Made by a program: the position numbers and the translations under genes. The notes below the pieces were generated by a model, which did no database searches, was not told the origin of the DNA, and worked only from the letters and a program-made list of their open reading frames with translations. This document shows positions 1-4,876 of a stretch of DNA of 6,730 nt, in pieces (within the stretch, counting starts at the first letter, position 1; every line of letters begins with the position of its first letter). Source of the stretch: Desulfovibrio sp. (lineage in GTDB: Bacteria > Desulfobacterota > Desulfovibrionia > Desulfovibrionales > Desulfovibrionaceae); contig DQED01000114.1 in NCBI GenBank assembly GCA_003525525.1, positions 197 to 6,926 on the forward strand. The letters run 5' to 3'.

Positions 1-1136
1 TGGGCGTGGCCTTTTTCCTGGCCGCGGCCCTCAACCGCCTGTTGCCCGGCGAACCTTCCGACGTGCGCCGCCTGCTCGACCTCGTCGCGCTCGGCACCCT
101 GGCCGACGTGGTGCCGCTTTCCGGCCAGAACCGCATCCTGGCCAAAAACGGCATGCTGCTTCTGGCCGAAGCGCCGCGGCCCGGCATCCACGCCCTGAAG
201 GAAGTCTGCAACCACAACCCCAAGGCCGCGCTGACGGCGTCCCAGGTGACCTTCGGCCTGGCCCCGCGCATCAACGCCGCGGGCCGCATGGGTCGTCCCG
301 ACGCGGCGCTCTCCCTGCTGCTGGCTCCGGACCTGGACACGGCCCGGCCGCTGGCCGCGGAGCTCGACGCAGAAAACGCCCGCCGCCGCGCCGAGGAGGA
401 CGCCATCCTCGCCGAAGCCATGGCCCAGGCCGAGGCCGGGCCGGACCGCTTCGGCCTGACCCTTTACGCGCCCCACTGGCACCAGGGCGTCATCGGCATC
501 GTGGCCTCGCGCGTGGCCGAGCGGCGCAACCGCCCCACCCTCATTCTCACGAGCGACCCGGCCAAGGGCCTGCTCAAGGGCTCGGGCCGCTCCATCGAAA
601 ATTGCGATCTGCACGGCCTGTTGTGCGAAATCGCGGATGTGCTGCAGGGTTTCGGCGGCCACAAGCAGGCGGCCGGGCTTTCCATCCTCCCGGAAAACCT
701 CGACGCCCTCGGCCGGGCCTTCGACGCGGCCGCGGCCCGCGTCCTGGGTCCGACGGTGCCGCCGCCGACGCTGCGCCTGGACGGGGAACTGTCCTTCGGC
801 GAGGTCACGGCCGCGCTCGTGCGCGAGATCGGCTTGCTCGAGCCGTTCGGCTGCGGCAATCCCGAGCCGCTGTTCGCGTCGCCGCCCGTATCGGTGCTGT
901 CACGCCGCGTTTTCGGCGAAAACCATGTCGCGGTTTCGCTTCGCGATGCGGCCGCGGGCGTGACGCTTCGCGGCAAGGCCTGGCGCATGGCCGACGTTTT
1001 CGGGGAACGCAGCGCGTCCTGCGCGGTGCGCGTGGCTTATACGCCAAAAATGTCGTATTTCTCGGGAGTGCCTGAAATCGAGTTGCGACTTCGCGACATG
1101 CAGAAAGACACCCCCCGCGACATTTCCAATTTGTAA
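1..1136 (+). CDS. recJ: Single-stranded-DNA-specific 5'-3' exonuclease RecJ (C-terminal part, 5' truncated by window edge)
   Basis: RecJ degrades single-stranded DNA 5' to 3' in the cytoplasm, acting in RecF-type recombination and base-excision and mismatch repair. The reading frame is open from the left edge (first complete codon at base 3) and ends at TAA 1134-1136, leaving about 377 residues. RecJ proteins are usually near 570 residues, so about 190 N-terminal residues, with the first DHH-family metal-binding motifs, lie outside the window. Counting from the GTG at base 6, ALGTLADVV (28-36) is the late DHH-domain motif and APRINAAGRMG (86-96) is the RecJ signature. The DHHA1 domain shows HQGVIGIVASR (159-169), KGSGRS (191-196) and GGHKQAAG (217-224). 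The tail from about residue 255 fits the RecJ OB-fold. The GTG at base 6 is internal, not the true start. Porin A follows after 165 nt with its own ribosome binding site. No frameshift or missing motif is seen. The family call is certain. Confidence 0.96.
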   Translation, partial: GVAFFLAAALNRLLPGEPSDVRRLLDLVALGTLADVVPLSGQNRILAKNGMLLLAEAPRPGIHALKEVCNHNPKAALTASQVTFGLAPRINAAGRMGRPDAALSLLLAPDLDTARPLAAELDAENARRRAEEDAILAEAMAQAEAGPDRFGLTLYAPHWHQGVIGIVASRVAERRNRPTLILTSDPAKGLLKGSGRSIENCDLHGLLCEIADVLQGFGGHKQAAGLSILPENLDALGRAFDAAAARVLGPTVPPPTLRLDGELSFGEVTAALVREIGLLEPFGCGNPEPLFASPPVSVLSRRVFGENHVAVSLRDAAAGVTLRGKAWRMADVFGERSASCAVRVAYTPKMSYFSGVPEIELRLRDMQKDTPRDISNL

Positions 1137-1301
1137 TTTTTGCGCAAATTATTTCAATATGTTAACGCTCCACGCCTCCTTGCTCCATTTCGTAACAATC
1201 GCATAGACTTGTGCCGTGATGGTGGGATCGGCTTCGCCAGCCCGTGCCGCCGTCACGGCCGTTCGGCAAATGGAACAGGACCACGCAAGGAGGAAGGATC
1301 C
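1137..1301 (+). promoter_or_regulatory. recJ-porin A intergenic region: promoter and leader
   Basis: This 165-nt gap should hold the porin A promoter, since no convincing terminator follows recJ and porins are normally transcribed strongly on their own. The left third (about 1134-1168) is AT-rich and contains the perfect palindrome TTTGCGCAAA at 1139-1148. A weak sigma70-like pair is TTGCTC (1180-1185) with TAGACT (1204-1209) at 18-nt spacing; it matches consensus poorly, so the promoter position is only a guess. Downstream, GCCGTGA (1213-1219) can pair with TCACGGC (1253-1259), enclosing a smaller GGC-TTC-GCC hairpin (1230-1238), so the mRNA leader is probably structured. Read-through from recJ cannot be excluded. 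Confidence 0.4.
1289..1298 (+). promoter_or_regulatory. Ribosome binding site of porin A
   Basis: The 10-mer GGAGGAAGGA lies immediately before the ATG at 1302; its GGAGG core ends 8 nt before the start, and the preceding two bases extend it to AAGGAGG. The same 10-mer precedes all three porins. It decides the start here, because the frame stays open upstream to a TTG at 1140 that would add 54 residues not resembling a signal peptide. Confidence 0.9.
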
Positions 1302-2780
1302 ATGAAACGTTTTGGCATGCTGGCCATCGCCGCCGCCCTGCTTCTGGGCTCGGCCATGAGCGCGTCCGCCGCGACCGAAGTGAAAATGGTCGGCGACGCG
1401 TATGTCTATGGAAACTATTTCCAAAACCACAACTTCACCGGCTGGAGCACCGGCTCCTGGGACAACAATTCCGGGGCCTACACCGGCGCCGGCACCCAGA
1501 CCGAAGACCGCTTCCAGATCTGGGAACGCTTCCGCCTGCGCACCGACTTCGTGGCCAACGAGGCCGTGAAGTTCCGTCTGGGCATCAAGGTCGAGGACGT
1601 CTGGGGTCATGGCACCCTGACCGCCGCCAACCCGACCACGTCCGTCTCCGTCTACCAGGCCTTTCTGCAGTTCAAGCTGCCTGACTGCAACGTGGAAGTG
1701 ACCGCCGGCCTGCAGGACTTCTCCATGCCGGCCAACGCCTTCTTCAGCGACTCCGTCATCTACGGCGGCGACCGCGCCGCCGCCCTGGTCGTCAACGTGC
1801 CCGTGGTGCCCGACACGTTCTCGGTCGTCGCGGCCTATGCCCGCATGCTCGACAAGAACCGGACCTACGACACCACCACCACCCAGCAGGCCGATGAGTT
1901 GGATCTGTACCTGCTGACCCTGCCCATCACCGTCGAGGGCTTCAAGGTGACCCCGTACGGCGCCATCGCCGTCGCCGGCCGTGACGCCAACTACTTCACC
2001 GCCGGTTCCTATGGCCCCAACTCCACGTTCGCCGACAGCCTGCTGTCCGCCGGCACGTTCCTGACCCCCAGCGGCATGCGCAATGCGCAAAACGCCTACT
2101 GGTGGGCCGGCGGCTCCTTCGAGGTCACCGCGCTCGACCCGGTCAAGTTCTACGCCGACGTGATCTACGGCGCCGGCAACCAGGCCGACCGCAAGAAGGA
2201 CCGCCGCGAAGGCTGGTTCATCGACCTCGGCGCCGAGTACACCGGTTTCGACGTCGTGACTCCGCAGGTCTTCGCCTGGTGGTCCACCGGCGAGGACGGC
2301 TCCACCCGCAACGGCTCCGAGCGCATGCCTTCGGTCCTGTCCAACTGGGGCCCGGGCAACAACTTCCTGTTCGACAGCTCCCAGGAGCTGAGCAAGGACA
2401 GCAACCTCGGCGTCAATCCCATCGGCACCATGGGCATCGGCGCGGCGCTGGACAACATCTCGCTCATGGAGAAGTTGACGCACCGGTTGAGCTTCATCTA
2501 CCTGCGCGGCAACAACAGCGCCAAGGCCCTCCGCTTCCTGAACACCTACATGGGCAGCAACCCCTACTTCACCATGGGGCGTGACCTGACCTGCGAAGAA
2601 AACATCATCAGCGTCGGTTTCGACACCAAGTACCAGATTTACGAGAATCTGGCCGCGGTTCTCGAAGCCGGTTGGGCGCACGGCCAGTTCCAGACCAGCG
2701 TCTGGGGCCATCGCCTGGCTGAGCGGGCCCGCAGCGGCGACCCGATCAAGGTCGCTTTCGGCCTGACCTACAAGTTCTAG
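1302..2780 (+). CDS. Outer membrane homotrimeric porin, paralogue A (492 aa)
   Basis: Predicted outer-membrane beta-barrel for passive diffusion of small hydrophilic solutes, of the trimeric porin type common in Desulfovibrio (family call from recalled sequence pattern). The start at 1302 is fixed by the ribosome binding site and a Sec signal peptide: KR at residues 2-3, a hydrophobic core, and likely cleavage after ASA at residue 23, giving mature ATEVKM. Residues 67-111 form the block most conserved among the three copies (TEDRF...WERFRLR...GHGTLTAANP). DTTTTQ lies at 190-195 and NAYWW at 264-268. The chain ends GLTYKF, with the terminal Phe expected of a BAM-inserted barrel. Compared with the other copies it has a second mature Cys (C431, besides the shared C129). 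Likely surface loops are residues 49-66 and about 226-263. It is monocistronic: a strong terminator begins 23 nt after the stop. The transported substrate cannot be told from sequence. Confidence 0.92.
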   Translation: MKRFGMLAIAAALLLGSAMSASAATEVKMVGDAYVYGNYFQNHNFTGWSTGSWDNNSGAYTGAGTQTEDRFQIWERFRLRTDFVANEAVKFRLGIKVEDVWGHGTLTAANPTTSVSVYQAFLQFKLPDCNVEVTAGLQDFSMPANAFFSDSVIYGGDRAAALVVNVPVVPDTFSVVAAYARMLDKNRTYDTTTTQQADELDLYLLTLPITVEGFKVTPYGAIAVAGRDANYFTAGSYGPNSTFADSLLSAGTFLTPSGMRNAQNAYWWAGGSFEVTALDPVKFYADVIYGAGNQADRKKDRREGWFIDLGAEYTGFDVVTPQVFAWWSTGEDGSTRNGSERMPSVLSNWGPGNNFLFDSSQELSKDSNLGVNPIGTMGIGAALDNISLMEKLTHRLSFIYLRGNNSAKALRFLNTYMGSNPYFTMGRDLTCEENIISVGFDTKYQIYENLAAVLEAGWAHGQFQTSVWGHRLAERARSGDPIKVAFGLTYKF

Positions 2781-2803
2781 CGGATTCTGTTTCGCCGACG
2801 GCC

Positions 2804-2839
2804 AAGGCCGGGGCTCGCCAGCCCCGGCCTTTTTTTTTT
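2804..2839 (+). terminator. Intrinsic terminator of porin A
   Basis: A perfect 12-bp stem (2804-2815 with 2820-2831, core GGCCGGGGCT/AGCCCCGGCC) closes a CGCC loop and runs into ten consecutive T (2830-2839). It lies 23 nt after the porin A stop and separates this unit from porin B. Confidence 0.95.
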
Positions 2840-2984
2840 CGCCATCCGCCGCCCGGCGACCTCCCCTGCGAAGGCTTGCCTGTTTTTTTGCCTCGCGTGA
2901 TCGCGTAAAAAAATTTTTACCAGCGTCGAAAAAACCACTCTCTGAGTATTGCGTTTTTGCAATATATTACATTAATGGAAGGCT

Positions 2985-3006
2985 GTGCCGGGACGCCACC
3001 CGGCAC
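2985..3006 (+). other. Hairpin in the porin B leader
   Basis: GTGCCGGG (2985-2992) and CCCGGCAC (2999-3006) form a perfect 8-bp GC-rich stem with a 6-nt loop. It ends 46 nt before the porin B start and has no T-tract, so it is not a terminator. It may stabilise the 5' end of the mRNA or control translation; neither role can be shown from sequence alone. Confidence 0.55.
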
Positions 3007-3040
3007 GAGCGTCGGCAAGCGCATAGTTTCGCACCAACGA

Positions 3041-3050
3041 GGAGGAAGGA
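3041..3050 (+). promoter_or_regulatory. Ribosome binding site of porin B
   Basis: GGAGGAAGGA, identical to the sites of the other two porins, has its GGAGG core 7 nt before the ATG at 3053. It fixes this start against an in-frame upstream extension to base 2957, which would put 32 non-signal residues ahead of the signal peptide. Confidence 0.9.
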
Positions 3051-3052
3051 AA

Positions 3053-4468
3053 ATGAAACGTTTCGCCACCTGGGCCGTGCTGGCCGCCCTGGTCCTGGGC
3101 ATGGCCGGCGTCGCCCACGCCGCCACGGAAGTGAAGATGACCGGCGACGCCCGCGTCTACGGCGTCTATTTCGCCAACCACAACTACACCGGCTGGAACA
3201 CCGAAGGCACCAGGACCGAAGATCGCTTCCAGATCTGGGAACGCTTCCGCCTGCGTTCCGACTTCGTGGCCAACGAGGCCGTGAAGTTCCGTCTGGGCAT
3301 CAAGGTCGAGGACGTCTGGGGTCACGGCACCCTGACCGCCGCCAACCCGTCCACGGCCATCGAGGTCTACCAGGCCTTCCTGCAGTTCAAGATGCCGGAC
3401 TGCAACGTGGAAGTGACCGCGGGCCTGCAGGACCTGTCCCTGCCGACCAACGCGTTCTTCAACGACTCCGTGGTCTTCGGCGGCGACCGTGCCGCCGCCC
3501 TGGTCGTGGATGCGCCGCTGATCCAGGACACCCTGGCCGTCAAGGCCGGCTTCGCCCGGATGATCGACACCAACCGCACCTACGACACCACCACCACCCA
3601 GGTCGCCGACGAGTTCGACCTCTACTTCCTGGCCCTGCCCATCACCGTGAACGGCTTCGGCATCACCCCCTGGGGCGCCGTGGGCGTGGCCGGCAAGGAC
3701 GCCAACTACAGCAACGCCGGCTTCCTCGAGTACCTGGTTTCCGCCGGCTCCTTCATGGACGGCTGGAAGAACGACCAGAACGCCTACTGGTGGGCCGGCG
3801 GCACCTTCGAAGTCACCGCCCTCGATCCGGTCAAGTTCTACGGCGACGTGATCTACGGTGCCGGCGCCAAGAACGACCGCAAGTGGTCCAAGCGCGAAGG
3901 CTGGTTCATCGACCTCGGCATCGAGTACACCGGCTGGGACGTGCTCACCCCGCAGGTCTTCGGCTGGTGGTCCACGGGTGAAGACAAGTCCACCCGCAAC
4001 GGCTCCGAGCGTATGCCGCAGGTCCTGCCCAACTGGGGTCCGGGCAACAGCTTCCTGTTCGACGACAGCCAGGAACTGGGCAAGGAATCCAACATGGGCG
4101 TCAACCCTGTCGGCAACTGGGGTGCGGGCGTGTCCCTCAACAACATCTCGTTTGTCGAGAAGCTCTCCCACATCCTGACCTTCACCTACCTGCACGGCAA
4201 CAACAACGCCAAGGCCCTCCGCTACCTCAACGAAACCCTGGGCACCAACTCGTACTACGTCATGGGCCGCGACCTGACGACCAACGAGTACCTGCTCGGC
4301 GTCAACTTCGACACCAAGTACATGATCTACGAAAACCTGGCCGCCATCCTCGAGACCGGCTGGTCCCACGGCGAGTTCCAGTCCAGCGTCTGGGGCCACC
4401 GCCTGGCCAGCAAGTCCCGCGACGGCGACGCCTGGAAGGTCGCTTTCGGCCTGACCTACAAGTTCTAG
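3053..4468 (+). CDS. Outer membrane homotrimeric porin, paralogue B (471 aa, short-loop form)
   Basis: Trimeric-porin-type outer-membrane channel, closely related to its two neighbours. The signal peptide begins MKRF and most likely ends at AHA (residue 23), giving mature ATEVKM (about 448 residues). The conserved block spans residues 55-99, DTTTTQ starts at D178, NAYWW at N243, and the chain ends GLTYKF. It is shorter than A and C because two segments are trimmed: 6 residues (49-54) replace 18, and the stretch before NAYWW is 9 residues shorter. Both differences fall in the variable stretches between conserved segments, so they are probably surface loops or the constriction loop, and the barrel should be intact. 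C117 is the only mature Cys. The gene has its own leader and terminator, with 272 nt to porin A and 408 nt to porin C. Pore size and substrate are unknown. Confidence 0.92.
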   Translation: MKRFATWAVLAALVLGMAGVAHAATEVKMTGDARVYGVYFANHNYTGWNTEGTRTEDRFQIWERFRLRSDFVANEAVKFRLGIKVEDVWGHGTLTAANPSTAIEVYQAFLQFKMPDCNVEVTAGLQDLSLPTNAFFNDSVVFGGDRAAALVVDAPLIQDTLAVKAGFARMIDTNRTYDTTTTQVADEFDLYFLALPITVNGFGITPWGAVGVAGKDANYSNAGFLEYLVSAGSFMDGWKNDQNAYWWAGGTFEVTALDPVKFYGDVIYGAGAKNDRKWSKREGWFIDLGIEYTGWDVLTPQVFGWWSTGEDKSTRNGSERMPQVLPNWGPGNSFLFDDSQELGKESNMGVNPVGNWGAGVSLNNISFVEKLSHILTFTYLHGNNNAKALRYLNETLGTNSYYVMGRDLTTNEYLLGVNFDTKYMIYENLAAILETGWSHGEFQSSVWGHRLASKSRDGDAWKVAFGLTYKF

Positions 4469-4496
4469 TTTCGCGCGAAACGCGCGCCTGCGACGC

Positions 4497-4526
4497 AAAG
4501 CCGGCCCTTCGGGGCCGGCTTTTTTT
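4497..4526 (+). terminator. Intrinsic terminator of porin B with TTCG tetraloop
   Basis: An 11-bp perfect stem (4497-4507 AAAGCCGGCCC with 4512-4522 GGGCCGGCTTT) is closed by the extra-stable C(TTCG)G tetraloop and followed by seven T (4520-4526). It lies 28 nt after the stop. A CGCGCG-AAA-CGCGCG hairpin (4472-4486) sits between stop and terminator. Confidence 0.95.
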
Positions 4527-4577
4527 ATTGGCAGGCCTTCCCGGGACGGGTGCTTTGCGAGCCATGCCACACCCAGG

Positions 4578-4586
4578 TTATCCACA
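4578..4586 (+). promoter_or_regulatory. Single DnaA-box-like 9-mer
   Basis: TTATCCACA is an exact match to the classical DnaA box, in the GC-rich start of the region before porin C. It stands alone, with no cluster and no dnaA or dnaN nearby, so it may be chance or an isolated DnaA site. Confidence 0.25.
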
Positions 4587-4638
4587 GGACCGTGACAGTG
4601 CAGGGGGACAGTGCGGGAAGGCTACGGCCCTGGGGAAA

Positions 4639-4655
4639 AGGAACATTACGTTCCT
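4639..4655. promoter_or_regulatory. Operator-like inverted repeat AGGAAC-N5-GTTCCT
   Basis: A perfect 6-bp inverted repeat with a 5-bp spacer (AGGAAC ATTAC GTTCCT) sits at the left edge of the AT-rich zone, 17 bp upstream of the proposed -35 box. Its symmetry and position fit an activator site for porin C, but no known regulator is recognised. Confidence 0.4.
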
Positions 4656-4672
4656 ATATTTACTGTTTCATG

Positions 4673-4703
4673 TTGATATTACTGCAAATTACAACATTAC
4701 AAT
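4673..4703 (+). promoter_or_regulatory. Candidate sigma70 promoter of porin C
   Basis: TTGATA (4673-4678) matches the -35 consensus at 5 of 6 positions and TACAAT (4698-4703) matches the -10 consensus at 5 of 6. The 19-nt spacer is longer than the optimal 17, which would make the promoter weak or activator-dependent. Transcription would start near 4710, giving a leader of about 165 nt. A direct repeat ATTACAA (4688-4694 and 4696-4702) overlaps the -10 box. Confidence 0.45.
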
Positions 4704-4720
4704 CTAGTAATTAATTATTG

Positions 4721-4743
4721 TTTTCGAAATCTTTGCTCGAAAA
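4721..4743. repeat. Inverted repeat TTTTCGA-N9-TCGAAAA
   Basis: Perfect 7-bp arms (4721-4727 and 4737-4743) flank a 9-nt spacer just downstream of the proposed transcription start. It could be a repressor site or a leader hairpin. The AT-rich context raises the probability of chance symmetry. Confidence 0.35.
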
Positions 4744-4863
4744 TTAGACACACGCATCTTGCCGCAACCGAAAACACGCGATACGGATGAAAGCGTGTCT
4801 GTGGAGAATTCGCCTTTCTTCGCAGCACGCGCGCCACCGGTTTCCGGTCCCATAACCGTGTTC

Positions 4864-4873
4864 GGAGGAAGGA
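4864..4873 (+). promoter_or_regulatory. Ribosome binding site of porin C
   Basis: GGAGGAAGGA, the same 10-mer as before porins A and B, has its GGAGG core 8 nt before the ATG at 4877 and supports that start. Confidence 0.9.
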
Positions 4874-4876
4874 ATC

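Larger units (their letters stand above)
2840..3052 (+). promoter_or_regulatory. Porin B upstream region: AT-rich promoter zone and leader
   Basis: These 213 nt between terminator A and porin B hold no recognisable gene. In order they show a near-perfect 8-bp tandem repeat, TCGCGTGA then TCGCGTAA (2893-2908); a quasi-palindrome GTAAAAA-AA-TTTTTAC (2905-2920); and an inverted repeat TATTGC-N6-GCAATA (2947-2964). The best sigma70-like pair I can find is TTGCGT (2949-2954) with ATTAAT (2971-2976), 16-nt spacing, which is a weak match. If used, transcription would start near 2983, just before the leader hairpin. The A and T tracts suggest curved DNA or an UP-like element (inference). Confidence 0.45.
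4527..4876 (+). promoter_or_regulatory. Long non-coding region before porin C
   Basis: These 350 nt contain no gene I can support. The first part (4527-4638) is GC-rich, with a DnaA-box-like 9-mer and a 13-bp-period repeat GACAGTGC (4594-4601 and 4607-4614). The middle (about 4639-4760) is sharply AT-rich against a GC-rich genome and holds the best promoter candidate plus several inverted and direct repeats, listed separately. The last part (4761-4876) would be leader RNA: ACACGC (4774-4779) can pair with GCGTGT (4793-4798), a second ACACGC at 4750-4755 could compete for the same partner, and ACCGG-TTT-CCGGT (4836-4848) forms a small hairpin. The region is much longer than the other two porin leaders, which suggests more elaborate control of porin C (inference). 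Confidence 0.6.

Noticed and set aside
1140..1301. N-terminal extension of porin A from a TTG at 1140 (and of porin B from 2957)
   Set aside because: The added residues do not look like a signal peptide, no ribosome binding site precedes them, and a perfect site plus signal peptide mark the ATGs at 1302 and 3053.
1869..1895. Trinucleotide repeat ACC x4 as a phase-variable tract (also in porins B and C)
   Set aside because: It encodes the TTTT of the conserved DTTTTQ motif in all three genes at the same length. Changes by units of three would not shift the frame.
1149..2711. 520-codon open frame on the minus strand across porin A, with similar 537- and 524-codon frames across porins B (2972-4585) and C (4901-6475)
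   Set aside because: All three mirror the porins codon for codon, give low-complexity Val/Gly/Ala/Asp-rich proteins, lack a convincing start signal, and match the stop-free antisense frames expected in GC-rich genes with strong codon bias. The porins have signal peptides, ribosome binding sites and terminators.
4469..4480. Perfect 12-bp palindrome TTTCGCGCGAAA just after the porin B stop
   Set aside because: It overlaps a larger hairpin CGCGCG-AAA-CGCGCG in the 3' untranslated region, next to a clear terminator; a regulatory operator is unlikely here.
4720..4740. Possible sigma54 promoter around TTTGCT (and around TTGCT at 1180)
   Set aside because: The GG dinucleotide required 12 bases upstream of the GC element is absent in both places.
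4578..4760. Replication origin suggested by a DnaA-box-like 9-mer beside an AT-rich stretch
   Set aside because: There is only one box and no dnaA, dnaN, gidA or partition genes nearby; the AT-rich stretch is better explained as the porin C promoter region.
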